59,950 nucleotides of DNA from Candidatus Woesearchaeota archaeon (GTDB lineage: Archaea; Nanobdellota; Nanobdellia; Woesearchaeales; GCA-2686295), in the NCBI GenBank assembly GCA_002686295.1, contig NZBB01000038.1, forward strand, positions 1 to 59,950, given 5' to 3'. Of the stretch, positions 17,295 to 25,697 are shown piece after piece. The notes below the pieces were generated by a model. The model saw only the letters and a list, made by a program, of their open reading frames with translations. It had not been told where the DNA came from and made no database searches. Position 1 is the first letter of the stretch. Every line of letters starts with the position of its first letter. The position numbers and the translations under genes were made by a program.

Positions 17295-18081
17295 CTATTC
17301 CTTTCACCTTATCATATCTAAATACAGGTCCATCTATGCAAAGATATTTTCCGTTCACCATGCAATGGCCACACTTTCCTGTTGAACATTTCATATGCCT
17401 TTCAAGGCTTATCCACATTTTATCGGTTGAAAAACCTTTGTTTTCAAGAATTGTGATGCTTTTATCCATCATTACTGGAGGCCCACATAAAAGTATGCTT
17501 GAATTATCTGCAGAAATATCTGCTTCTTCAAGAATTTGAGTTACAAACCCTACAGGACAATTGAAAGGATTTTCTTCTGGAGCTTTATCAACAGATAAAT
17601 TCAAGTGATAAAGAGATTTCCATTCCTTCATTTCCTCTTTGAACAATATATCTTTCGGACTTCTAAAACCAAAGAATAAATGTATTTCTTTATAATCCAA
17701 TCTTCTTTCTTTTAGATATTCTATGACTGCTCTTAAAGGAGCAACTCCACAACCACCTGCAACTAATATTAAGTTTTCTCCTTTCAACTGTTCTAAAGGA
17801 TAACTTGTTCCATAAGGTCCCCTTAAATGAATTTTTTGTCCTATCCTCATTTTTGCAAGAGCTTCAGTGACATTGCCTACTACTTGCACATTAAGATCCA
17901 ATATTTTTTTGTTATATGATGCGGTTGATATTGGTGATTCTCCAATTCCAGGTATGCTTACTTCCACGAATTGTCCTGGACTAGGATTAATCTTTGTTTT
18001 AATTCTTAACATTATGTTGTTATTGCTTTGTCTCTGAATATCTTTTATTTTATATCTCTTAGCTTGGTAAATGCTCTTCAT
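17287..18081 (-). CDS. hydG: Hydrogenase gamma subunit, FAD/NAD(P)-binding, HydG type
   Basis: 264 residues of the ferredoxin-NADP reductase fold. The FAD-binding part covers about 1-100 with L-R-G-P-Y-G-T, then L-V-A-G-G-C-G-V-A-P for the pyridine nucleotide domain. The C-terminal C-S-T-G-K-C-G-H-C plus a later Cys (Y-L-C-I-D) binds a 2Fe-2S cluster. It links the hydrogenase module to NAD(P)H. A DHODH electron-transfer subunit looks similar, but the operon settles the call. Confidence 0.93.
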   Translation of the reverse strand: MKSIYQAKRYKIKDIQRQSNNNIMLRIKTKINPSPGQFVEVSIPGIGESPISTASYNKKILDLNVQVVGNVTEALAKMRIGQKIHLRGPYGTSYPLEQLKGENLILVAGGCGVAPLRAVIEYLKERRLDYKEIHLFFGFRSPKDILFKEEMKEWKSLYHLNLSVDKAPEENPFNCPVGFVTQILEEADISADNSSILLCGPPVMMDKSITILENKGFSTDKMWISLERHMKCSTGKCGHCMVNGKYLCIDGPVFRYDKVKGIDE

Positions 18082-19043
18082 TTGAAATCCTCATTAATAG
18101 TTTTTACAAAATCTATCTTTGAATGACAATGCTCAATGCATCTGCCACAACCAGTACACATGCTTCTTTTAAATTTGTCTTCGAAAAACTGTACTTTATG
18201 CAGAACTCTGTGCCTATATTGTTTCAATCTTGTATCTCTAAAAACATGTCCTCCAGCCACTTTTGTAAAGTCTTTTGAATGACATGAATCTATTTTTCTT
18301 TTTCTATTGCCATTTCTTGTTGAAGGATTAATATTATCAAACATGTCAAAACAAAAACAGGTAGGACACAATATTGTACATCTTTGACAGCTAACACATT
18401 GTTCTGAATCATTTTCCCAATAATTATCTGCAAAGAAAGGCCACAAGTTTTTTTTGTCCAATTTTTTTCTTGTTTCTGGCAAAGGATAATCAAAATTTTC
18501 TTCTGGCAAATATTTAACCAACTTTTTTCCAGTTTCCGATAACACATCTATATAGTAATCATTCTCTCTCTCGTGCAGAAGTAAGTCATAAGATTCTTTT
18601 TTCAAATCCATTGAACTACAGAAACAATGCTGTGATGGGGGTGTTAAACAATTAACTCCGACAACAATTATGTTTTCTCTTCTATACTTATAAGCTTCAT
18701 CAGGATATTCATGATCTAAAAAAAGCTTGTCTAGAATTGATAAACCATTTATATCACATAATTTGGCTCCAAAAATTATTTTTTTCTTTTCATTGCTGAA
18801 AAAACTTTTTTTTCTTTTTAATTCTTTTGTCAAACCATTTCTTATCTTCAACAAAATCTCTTCGTTAGGCAAAAAAAATTTTTTTAACGGAAAGAATGGA
18901 TTTCCTTCAAGTTTTATATCTTCAACATCTTCAATTTTCTGAAATCTTAACATATCAGTCTTAACAGGCGCTATCAGCTCTCCAGCATTTTTAAACTTAA
19001 TAAGAAAATTCTTATAATCCTCTTTTTTCAAAACCCTTCCCAT
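18078..19043 (-). CDS. hydB: Hydrogenase beta subunit, 4Fe-4S ferredoxin-type, HydB type
   Basis: 321 residues. Two C-terminal 4Fe-4S motifs are visible: C-V-S-C-Q-R-C-T-I-L-C-P and C-T-G-C-G-R-C-I-E-H-C. The N-terminal part is the usual HydB/anaerobic sulfite reductase subunit A domain. It carries electrons between the flavin subunit and other acceptors. It is the first gene of the operon, and its TATA box is about 28 bases upstream of the ATG, so the message is probably leaderless. Gene order B-G-D-A equals that of Pyrococcus soluble hydrogenase I. Confidence 0.93.
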   Translation of the reverse strand: MGRVLKKEDYKNFLIKFKNAGELIAPVKTDMLRFQKIEDVEDIKLEGNPFFPLKKFFLPNEEILLKIRNGLTKELKRKKSFFSNEKKKIIFGAKLCDINGLSILDKLFLDHEYPDEAYKYRRENIIVVGVNCLTPPSQHCFCSSMDLKKESYDLLLHERENDYYIDVLSETGKKLVKYLPEENFDYPLPETRKKLDKKNLWPFFADNYWENDSEQCVSCQRCTILCPTCFCFDMFDNINPSTRNGNRKRKIDSCHSKDFTKVAGGHVFRDTRLKQYRHRVLHKVQFFEDKFKRSMCTGCGRCIEHCHSKIDFVKTINEDFK

Positions 19044-19066
19044 CCAAGAAAAACTAATCTTTTGAG

Positions 19067-19076
19067 TTTATATAAA
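19067..19076 (-). promoter_or_regulatory. TATA box of the hydBGDA operon
   Basis: TTTATATAAA is centred about 28 bases upstream of the hydB ATG (19043) when read on the minus strand, so transcription should begin at or next to the start codon, giving a leaderless mRNA. No inverted repeat is evident around it. Confidence 0.7.
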
Positions 19077-19088
19077 TTTTTTGTCTTT

Positions 19089-20264
19089 TTACTTCTTGCC
19101 CAAATATAACCTTTCAATCTTTTCTTTTCTTGCAAACTTTTTAAGAATATCTTTTATCTCACTATTAAATTCATTGTTTTCAAAAGCCTTTTCAAGTTTA
19201 AAAGAGTCTAACCTTGAGAATTCATTCCATAAATCAAGTTTTTTTACAATCTCAACAAATTTCTGAAAGACAGGATCAGTTGTTTTTGGAAATTTATCGC
19301 ATTCCTTTTTCCAGATCTTTACTCTTTGTTCTGAACCAAAAACAGAATTTACTTCTTCTTTTTCTCCAAAAGAAACTATTCTGTCCTTTAATTCTTCAAG
19401 TCTATGTTTTATATTTGATTCTTCTAATTTTAATTTAGAGTATTCATCAACAAGCTTTACACCATCTTCATCTTCTGGTTTCTTCTCTTTTTCAACTTTA
19501 TATTGATGTTTCCATTCAGGACACATTGGTTTGAATTCACACCAACCACATAAAGTAGAAACTTTTGAAGGAAAATCTCTACAAGATTCTATTTCTTTTA
19601 TTGCATCAATAGTTATGGCTCTTAATTCACTAAGTTGTTCATCTGTTCTTTCAGAAATAATCTCTTTATCAAAAGCCACGTAATGCCATATAAGATTAAC
19701 TTTTTTTGCATCTTTGTACAATTCTTTAATAGCAATCGCATATAAAGCTAATTGTCTATCCTTATCTGCATATTCTTGAGTCATTAACGTAGATGCAGTC
19801 TTATAATCATGAACTTCATACACTTCTTCCTTTGAGTCAAGTCTGTCTATATATCCCTGCAATTGATACACGCCATATTCATCAAGTTTTATATGAACTC
19901 GTATTTCAGTCCCTATAGTAGTTGCTTGATCAAATGGTTTGTAATGATTATAGTAATCTGATACAAACTTCTTAGCCATATCAAGATAGTTTTCTTTTGC
20001 GTATTCTTTTTTTACAATTAGAATCTCATCAGTCCATTGTTTTTTCCATTCAGACTCTAAGAATTCAAGAAGATCTTCTTTTGTTGGATTTTTTTGATAC
20101 TTCAAATCAACATATAATTTTTCTAATGTGTCGTGAACTCTGCTTCCCATAAAAGCTTCAACGGTTGCTTTTATCTCAGGTTTAAGCTTATCAATATATT
20201 TGTATTTAAATTTTAGTTTGCACTGCTCAAAAGTAGAAATCCTTGAATGAGAATAAAGAGTCAT
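19089..20264 (-). CDS. RecB-family PD-(D/E)XK nuclease with Fe-S cluster cysteines
   Basis: 391 residues from the ATG at 20264; an upstream TTG at 20282 is weaker. S-I-S/T-F-E-Q-C-K-L-K-F near the N terminus (C15) pairs with C-terminal C-G-W-C-E-F-K-P-M-C, the one-plus-three cysteine pattern of the 4Fe-4S nuclease group (AddB, Cas4). The PD-(D/E)XK core reads G-Y-I-D-R-L then V-H-D-Y-K-T-A. A coiled segment and a unique C-terminal 120 residues follow. It probably degrades or trims DNA ends in repair. It is not a Cas4 gene by context: no CRISPR array or cas gene is nearby. Confidence 0.85.
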   Translation of the reverse strand: MTLYSHSRISTFEQCKLKFKYKYIDKLKPEIKATVEAFMGSRVHDTLEKLYVDLKYQKNPTKEDLLEFLESEWKKQWTDEILIVKKEYAKENYLDMAKKFVSDYYNHYKPFDQATTIGTEIRVHIKLDEYGVYQLQGYIDRLDSKEEVYEVHDYKTASTLMTQEYADKDRQLALYAIAIKELYKDAKKVNLIWHYVAFDKEIISERTDEQLSELRAITIDAIKEIESCRDFPSKVSTLCGWCEFKPMCPEWKHQYKVEKEKKPEDEDGVKLVDEYSKLKLEESNIKHRLEELKDRIVSFGEKEEVNSVFGSEQRVKIWKKECDKFPKTTDPVFQKFVEIVKKLDLWNEFSRLDSFKLEKAFENNEFNSEIKDILKKFARKEKIERLYLGKK

Positions 20265-20300
20265 AAAAATAGTTAATAACAAATCCTTTTTATGTTTAAC

Positions 20301-20696
20301 TCATGAATGTCCAGTGCTTAATAGTTTTATTAATTCATGTTTTAATTCATGTTTTGCTTCTTCTTTATCATAACCAATGGGGATTCCTATTATCTTAACC
20401 CTTTTGATTTTCCCAAGTTTTTCCATTAATCCCAAAAAGAAAGTAACATCAAAATCATGCAATGAAAACATTCTATGAGGGTTAAGCAACTTAAGATTAT
20501 CAAAAATCTTTATTTCATCAATGTCTTCAACAACATCCATTATGTAATCAAATTTTTTCTCAAGTATTTGTTCTGGAGAAACACATTTAATAAATTCAAC
20601 ATTTTCATCAGACAATTCAACAGATAATTCATCAGACAATTCAACTGCTAAAGAATCACATTCTAATAAAGGATTTCCAAACACCAACACTATCAT
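20301..20696 (-). CDS. Hydrogenase maturation endopeptidase (HycI/HyaD, M52 family)
   Basis: 131 residues. V-F-G-N-P-L-L-E-C-D-S-L at the N terminus matches the G-N-x-L-x-x-D/E motif with a Ni-sensing acidic residue, a central D-Y-I-M-D-V-V segment supplies a second acidic ligand, and S-L-H-D-F-D supplies the His. The enzyme would cut the 9-residue tail of HydA after H420. A short tandem duplication (A-V-E-L-S-D-E-L and S-V-E-L-S-D-E-N) lengthens the helix after the first motif. The nuclease gene follows 36 bases downstream; hydrogenase genes are next to it on the same strand. Confidence 0.82.
   Translation of the reverse strand: MIVLVFGNPLLECDSLAVELSDELSVELSDENVEFIKCVSPEQILEKKFDYIMDVVEDIDEIKIFDNLKLLNPHRMFSLHDFDVTFFLGLMEKLGKIKRVKIIGIPIGYDKEEAKHELKHELIKLLSTGHS
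20604..20645. repeat. 18-bp perfect direct repeat at 24-bp spacing inside the endopeptidase gene
   Basis: TTCATCAGACAATTCAAC occurs at 20604-20621 and again at 20628-20645. The 24-base period keeps the frame and duplicates eight residues in the protein. It looks like a recent slippage event. Confidence 0.85.
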
Positions 20697-20702
20697 AACA
20701 AA

Positions 20703-20712
20703 ATATATAAAT
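20703..20712 (+). promoter_or_regulatory. TATA box of the EamA transporter gene
   Basis: ATATATAAAT is centred 28 bases before the ATG at 20735, the distance for leaderless archaeal transcription. The 38-base divergent spacer also contains TTTAAA in the right place for the endopeptidase gene on the other strand. Confidence 0.6.
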
Positions 20713-20734
20713 ACGTTGGATTTTAAATCTTTTT

Positions 20735-21634
20735 ATGAAAAAAGGTTTTTTGCTGGTTTTATTAACTGCAATTATTTCTGGAGTGTCTATATTTCTTAAT
20801 TCATTCGGAGTTAAAGGAATAAATCCTTTTATATTTACAGGCATGAAAAACTTTATTGTCGGAATGCTGTTACTTTCAATAATATTATCTTTCAAATATT
20901 TTAATGAGCTTAAAAATCTAAAAAGAAAAGATTGGCAAGATTTGATTTTGATTGGATTCATAGGCGGAAGCATTCCTTTCTTGTTATTCTTTAAAGGATT
21001 ACAGCTCATTAATGGCGTGCAAGCAGCTTTTGTTCATAAAACAATGGTTGTATGGGTTGTTTTTTTAAGCATGTTTCTTTTGAAAGAAAAATTGGATAAA
21101 AAAATAGTGTTTGGAGCAATGTTATTATTAACAGGAAATTTTTTAATGTTAAAATTATCCTCTTTTGATTTAAGCTTTGGACTATTGCTTGTTTTTTTAG
21201 CAACTGTTTTTTGGTCTTTTGAAATAATTCTTTCTAAGAAAGTTCTTAAAAGATTATCTGGGAATATCGTTGCTTTAGGAAGAATGTTTTTTGGTGCTTT
21301 ATTCATATCTATATTCCTTATTAGTACAGGACAAATTAGTTTGGTTTTAGATCTTGGTTTATCTCAGATTGCATGGATTTGTTTGACATCTCTGTTCTTA
21401 TTAGGTTATGTTATGACTTTTTACAATGGTTTGAAATTAGTTAGTGCTTCAAGTGCTGTTGCAATACTATCACTTGGATCTGTTATCACAACAATTTTGA
21501 AATTAGTATTTTTAGATGCAGTGGTTTCTTTTTCTCAAATAACAGGAATGATGTTATTAGTTGTTGGAATATTAGTTTTTACAGTAACTATTGAGAATTT
21601 GAAGAAGTTTTATTCGATTTTCTCAACTGCATAA
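20735..21634 (+). CDS. EamA/DMT-family membrane transporter
   Basis: 299 residues with about ten hydrophobic segments arranged as two five-helix halves, the typical length and layout of EamA drug/metabolite transporters. Features include the early G-V-S-I-F-L-N-S-F-G helix and the second-half Y-N-G-L-K-L-V-S-A-S-S-A repeat motif. The substrate cannot be predicted. It is convergent with the HypC-like gene, overlapping by 25 bases, and is the only plus-strand gene within the hydrogenase region. Confidence 0.88.
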   Translation: MKKGFLLVLLTAIISGVSIFLNSFGVKGINPFIFTGMKNFIVGMLLLSIILSFKYFNELKNLKRKDWQDLILIGFIGGSIPFLLFFKGLQLINGVQAAFVHKTMVVWVVFLSMFLLKEKLDKKIVFGAMLLLTGNFLMLKLSSFDLSFGLLLVFLATVFWSFEIILSKKVLKRLSGNIVALGRMFFGALFISIFLISTGQISLVLDLGLSQIAWICLTSLFLLGYVMTFYNGLKLVSASSAVAILSLGSVITTILKLVFLDAVVSFSQITGMMLLVVGILVFTVTIENLKKFYSIFSTA

Positions 21635-22101
21635 CCTTGATGTATTGTAACTACATCCCCTTTTTCAGCTTCTGGAACAAGATCTGCAAGCACCTCTCTT
21701 TTCATAGAATTATACTTTACTGATAAAAACCTCCCTTCTTTCTTAACAATCTCTGCTTTGTAAACTTTACAAAAATTTCTAAAAGTCTTTGGAAAATTTT
21801 TGTAATTTCCTTCACCCCTATCTATATATTCATTATGTTCATCAATGAAGTAATGCCTTATAACTTCTGAATCCCAAACACATTTATTTATTTTATCAGC
21901 AACTTCACTTATTCTTCTAAAAGCAGCAGGAAACAATTTCAATAATCTTTCTCTGTGCACAGTTTTTCCTTCCAAAACATCTTTTTGTAATTCTTTAAAC
22001 TCTTTTTTTGTTATTTGATTGTTGCATAACAAAGTGTTTGCACACGGAAAAGCATATTTTAAGAAATAATTTTCCGGAGAATCATTTTTTATCTGTTTCA
22101 T
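21610..22101 (-). CDS. Protein with HypC-like C terminus next to hypC
   Basis: 163 residues from the ATG at 22101, chosen because GGAG lies 6 bases upstream; ATGs at 22131 and 22164 are alternatives. The C-terminal 45 residues (L-S-V-K-Y-N, K-G-D-V-V-T-I-H-Q-G-Y-A-V-E-K-I) copy the HypC beta-barrel ending V-G-D-Y-V-x-V-H-x-G-x-A-x-E-K-I, but the essential N-terminal M-C of HypC is absent. The first 115 residues are helical with no motif I know. Position after hypA-hypC suggests a role in hydrogenase assembly. It may be an accessory scaffold rather than a true HypC. Confidence 0.65.
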   Translation of the reverse strand: MKQIKNDSPENYFLKYAFPCANTLLCNNQITKKEFKELQKDVLEGKTVHRERLLKLFPAAFRRISEVADKINKCVWDSEVIRHYFIDEHNEYIDRGEGNYKNFPKTFRNFCKVYKAEIVKKEGRFLSVKYNSMKREVLADLVPEAEKGDVVTIHQGYAVEKIE

Positions 22102-22297
22102 CCCAGACTCCAATAATTTTTCTAGCTTCATCTTTAGGTAATTTCTCCATAACGAATTTTGCATTTACAATAACATAATCTCCTACTTTTGAATCTTTTT
22201 TTAAAGCAATTGAAGCAGTTCTTTTTTCTCCCTGATAATCTATGATTGCTTGTTCTCCTTTTATTGATTCAATTTTCCCCGGAACTGAAAAACACAT
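22082..22297 (-). CDS. hypC: Hydrogenase assembly chaperone HypC
   Basis: 71 residues beginning M-C-F-S-V-P-G-K-I; the N-terminal Cys2 and the P-G-K/R motif are the signature of HypC/HybG, which with HypD delivers Fe(CN)2CO to the hydrogenase large subunit. The small beta-barrel ends with a helix. hypA is immediately upstream (0-base gap). The HypC-like gene overlaps its 3' end. HypB, HypD, HypE and HypF are not in the window. Confidence 0.92.
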   Translation of the reverse strand: MCFSVPGKIESIKGEQAIIDYQGEKRTASIALKKDSKVGDYVIVNAKFVMEKLPKDEARKIIGVWDETDKK

Positions 22298-22624
22298 TTA
22301 TTCAACCTCTACATTTCTCAATATTATTTTATCGCCATCCAATATTTTTGGCATCATAGCATTACATTTCGGACATCTGAAAACATTATGGTCATGACCT
22401 TTTTCTACTATAACTGGTGCACCTTCAAAATTACATTCTTCGCATTTAATTGTTGCTTTTTTTCTAACTATCTTGATATCCCAATCAGTTAATGTTTTAA
22501 GAACTTCTTCCATCTTATTAGCAGGTAGATGTCCTAAGTCTCCAACTTCAACAACTATGCATTTTATTTTTCCGTGTTTTGCTGCTTCATCTATTATTGT
22601 TTTTGCAATTGTTTGTTCGTGCAT
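22298..22624 (-). CDS. hypA: Hydrogenase nickel incorporation protein HypA
   Basis: 108 residues. The N-terminal M-H-E (His2 is the Ni ligand) and the zinc hook C-E-E-C ... C-P-K-C are the family hallmarks. It delivers Ni to the large subunit. It ends directly before hypC and starts 5 bases after the cysteine desulfurase stop on the same strand, so it probably belongs to that transcript. Confidence 0.93.
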   Translation of the reverse strand: MHEQTIAKTIIDEAAKHGKIKCIVVEVGDLGHLPANKMEEVLKTLTDWDIKIVRKKATIKCEECNFEGAPVIVEKGHDHNVFRCPKCNAMMPKILDGDKIILRNVEVE

Positions 22625-22629
22625 TCTAT

Positions 22630-23826
22630 TTAGATTATCCTGTTTATTTTTTTAATTTCTTCAATAAATAACTCCACTTCTTGCTCTGTATTATAAATGT
22701 AAAGTGAAGCTCTTACACTTCCCTGCAATTTGTGTTTGTTAAACCACGAATGCACACAATGTGCTCCGCTTCTAACCATTATATCTGCAGAGTTGTCAAG
22801 CAATAAAGCAACTTGATGAGAATCCATTTTTTTAAGATTAAAACTTGTTATCCCTCCACGTTTTTCAGCCTTAGGACCAATAATTTTTATGTTTTCAAAC
22901 TTTTGTAAACCATCTGTCAATTGCAATGTCAGTTTTGTTTCATGTTTCTCAATATTTTTCATGCCAATTTTTTGCAAATACTTGGCTGCTTCTGCAAATC
23001 CAATTATACCTGCATAATTTTGCAATCCTGCTTCAAATCTTTCTGGAATCTCTTCCCAAGTTCTTTTTTTGAAAGTTGTATCCTTCACTGTTTCTCCTCC
23101 TACGATAAAAGGATTTAGTTCTTCAAGCAAAACTTTTTTTCCATACAAAGCACCTATTCCACTAGGACCAAGCATTTTATGACCTGAAAATGCTAAGAAA
23201 TCAACATCTAGCTTTTTAACATTTAAATGATGATGAGGTATTGACTGTGCTGCATCCAGAAAAACTAAAGAATTGTTTTTATGAGAAATTTTTATTATTT
23301 CTTTTACAGGATTAGTGACTCCATCAAGATTTGATGTATGAACTATCGCAGTTAATCTCGCATCTTTAACTTTTTTTTCAAAATCTTCAATGTTAAAAGT
23401 GTTGTCTTCATTAGAATCCAGAACTTCAAGTTTTATAATCCCTTTATCTGCCAATAATTGCCATGATAAAAGATTAGAATTGTGCTCTTTATCAGTTATT
23501 AAAACCTTGTCTCCTTTTTTGAATTTGAAAGACTTGGCAACCAGGTTTATTGCCTCAGTAGTGTTTTTTGTGAATATTATCTCTTCTTTTCGTTTAGCGT
23601 TTATGAAATTTCTTATAGTGTTTCTGGCAAAACTTACTTCTGTTGTTGTTTTATTCCCTAATCTATGCATACTCCTGCCTGCACAAGCAGGAAATTCATA
23701 ATAATATCTATTTATTGCTTCAACAACTTGTTTTGGTCTCAAAGTCATACATGAATTATCAAAATAAACAATGTTCTTTTTCAAAATAGAAAAATCCTTT
23801 CTAATCTTATCAACCTTTAACCTCAT
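22630..23826 (-). CDS. Cysteine desulfurase, SufS/CsdA-like class V aminotransferase
   Basis: 398 residues. S-G-H-K-M-L-G-P-S-G-I-G holds the PLP Lys217; R-S-G-A-H-C-V-H holds the persulfide Cys357; D-A-A-Q-S is the PLP Asp motif. It takes sulfur from cysteine for Fe-S clusters, fitting the neighbouring hydrogenase, whose subunits need many clusters. It is the first gene of a likely transcript with hypA and hypC. A SufU/IscU scaffold is not in the window. Confidence 0.93.
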   Translation of the reverse strand: MRLKVDKIRKDFSILKKNIVYFDNSCMTLRPKQVVEAINRYYYEFPACAGRSMHRLGNKTTTEVSFARNTIRNFINAKRKEEIIFTKNTTEAINLVAKSFKFKKGDKVLITDKEHNSNLLSWQLLADKGIIKLEVLDSNEDNTFNIEDFEKKVKDARLTAIVHTSNLDGVTNPVKEIIKISHKNNSLVFLDAAQSIPHHHLNVKKLDVDFLAFSGHKMLGPSGIGALYGKKVLLEELNPFIVGGETVKDTTFKKRTWEEIPERFEAGLQNYAGIIGFAEAAKYLQKIGMKNIEKHETKLTLQLTDGLQKFENIKIIGPKAEKRGGITSFNLKKMDSHQVALLLDNSADIMVRSGAHCVHSWFNKHKLQGSVRASLYIYNTEQEVELFIEEIKKINRII

Positions 23827-23846
23827 ATATAAAACGAAGAATAAAG

Positions 23847-23857
23847 AGTTTATATAG
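23847..23857 (-). promoter_or_regulatory. TATA box of the cysteine desulfurase-hypA-hypC transcript
   Basis: Read on the minus strand, CTATATAAACT is centred about 26 bases upstream of the ATG at 23826, predicting a leaderless message. Confidence 0.6.
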
Positions 23858-23897
23858 TTTTTGTGACAAAAGAAAAATAAAATAAAAAAATAAAAAA

Positions 23898-25586
23898 TTA
23901 TCCACAGGCACCAGAAGGAACTGCTTGTCGTGTTGGCTCTTGAATTTTTCCTTCACACTCTATAGGTGCATTTTCAAAAGCAACACATAAACTTCCTAAG
24001 TATCCATTTGCAGTTCTGGAGCCACTATATTTATCTCCATCTACAAATATTGAAGGACTTCCTCTAACTCCAAGAATATCTCCCAGTTCTTTATCTGCAC
24101 TCATTAATTCATATCCTTCATTTTTTTCACAGGAAGATATTTGTTCAGTATCTAAATCAAGAGATTCAGCTACATTTACCCAGCAAGTATCTGCATTTTG
24201 ATCACTACATTGATTATTCATTGCTAATGCAAAACTAAACCATTCATCCATTCCATAATACTTTGCAGTACATGCTTCTCTTATATCTTGATTTAATTCT
24301 TGTATTCCATGCATCGAACAAATTTTATTTTCCTCATCCATACAAAATTCAGGATACCCACTTCCATAATTGCTGTATATTACATAATGTGGCTTAAAAT
24401 CTGCTTTATTTTTTAATTCTTGATATGCTGGCTCAATTGCTTCCTCGGCTTGATTTCCGTATGGACAATAACTCATAATAAAAAAGTCTATCTGAGGTTT
24501 ATTGTCGCCTTTCACAACACCTATTTTTGCGTATGAATCAGCTCTTTTTTCTTCACTTATAAACCATGTTGCACCAGTAGTTTCATCTCTTAATCTGAAT
24601 CCACTACCTGATTCTTTGAAAGCAGCAACTATCTGAGTATTTGTATTCCAAGTACTTGTTTCTGTAACTTTCGAATCAAAGATATATGATGGAAGATATA
24701 CTAATTGATGTTCAGCTATTAATTGTTGACCTTCATCACTATCTGCCTGTACTGTTCTAAATCTCACACCAGGGAATAATTGTTTGGAAACGGATAATAT
24801 TTGTGTAGTATCACAGCTCGTACAATCATCTGATGTTAAAACAATAAGTTCAAAAGATACTGGTTTTGGAATATCTGAGCATCCTTCAATCTCATAGTTT
24901 AATTTACTGCAAATTTCCCTTGCAAAGTCCATCTCAGACCTTCCACCTGCATAAGGTTGTTTATTAAGATAAATAGTTGGACTTGAAGATGCACCTACTT
25001 TGTTTGTCTCTGCCTCACTTGCTCTTAATAGTTCTGTGCCTTCATCATTAATACAAGAATCAACTTTAGAAGTATCTATTCCTACTTGTGAAGCACAACT
25101 ATTATACTGCGATTCTCCTGCTCCGTAATTCTCATTGAAACAAAGAAGGTAATCATACAATAGTTCTGGCTGGTTTTCTTTTATACATAACTGTCTAATA
25201 TTTTCATCAACTTCAGGTTGCCCATGCAAACTATTAAATCTTACTCCTTGAGAATTAACAATATAATAAATGTTTAATGCAACATCTTCTCCTAATCTTT
25301 CAACTGCTTTTATAGCTTCACTCTCTGCTTGAGCACCATAAGGACATTGGCTCATAACATATAAATCTAAAACTGCATCTGCATCCGAATTAGATGTTTT
25401 AGAAATATTTGATTCATTTGGAATGAATAAAAACCATGCAACTATTGCCACTAAAACTATTAGTCCTACGAACGCATTTTTATTTTTTGCAAAAGAAATA
25501 CTTTTTTTCACATGTCGTCTTTTCTTAACTATTTTTTTTGTTGATTTTTTAGAAACTTTTTTTTTTAATCTTGATTTTCTTGGCAT
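23898..25586 (-). CDS. Membrane-anchored protein with three thioredoxin-like modules
   Basis: 562 residues from the ATG at 25586; a TTG at 25610 would add 8. A very basic N terminus (about 1-35) and one helix (about 38-56) anchor it, leaving the rest outside. Module 1 has S-Q-C-P-Y-G (Cys81) and a cis-Pro loop S-S-P-T-I-Y; module 2 has D-D-C-T-S-C (C255, C258); module 3 has S-Y-C-P-Y-G (Cys374) and R-G-S-P-S-I-F-V. Modules 1 and 3 resemble each other (GILT/DsbA-like with one active-site Cys), so they probably arose by duplication. A role in extracytoplasmic disulfide exchange is inferred. Confidence 0.82.
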   Translation of the reverse strand: MPRKSRLKKKVSKKSTKKIVKKRRHVKKSISFAKNKNAFVGLIVLVAIVAWFLFIPNESNISKTSNSDADAVLDLYVMSQCPYGAQAESEAIKAVERLGEDVALNIYYIVNSQGVRFNSLHGQPEVDENIRQLCIKENQPELLYDYLLCFNENYGAGESQYNSCASQVGIDTSKVDSCINDEGTELLRASEAETNKVGASSSPTIYLNKQPYAGGRSEMDFAREICSKLNYEIEGCSDIPKPVSFELIVLTSDDCTSCDTTQILSVSKQLFPGVRFRTVQADSDEGQQLIAEHQLVYLPSYIFDSKVTETSTWNTNTQIVAAFKESGSGFRLRDETTGATWFISEEKRADSYAKIGVVKGDNKPQIDFFIMSYCPYGNQAEEAIEPAYQELKNKADFKPHYVIYSNYGSGYPEFCMDEENKICSMHGIQELNQDIREACTAKYYGMDEWFSFALAMNNQCSDQNADTCWVNVAESLDLDTEQISSCEKNEGYELMSADKELGDILGVRGSPSIFVDGDKYSGSRTANGYLGSLCVAFENAPIECEGKIQEPTRQAVPSGACG

Positions 25587-25697
25587 TAAAACACCCACTT
25601 GATTTTTCAAAAAATTTATCTGAAGATAACATAAAAAAACAAAGAGTTTAAATAATTTTTGTAATAAAAATAAAAAAATAAATAAATTTTAAAAAAT

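Noticed and set aside
19089..20264. Cas4 as part of a CRISPR system
   Set aside because: The protein is about twice the length of Cas4, and no repeats or cas genes were found in the window.
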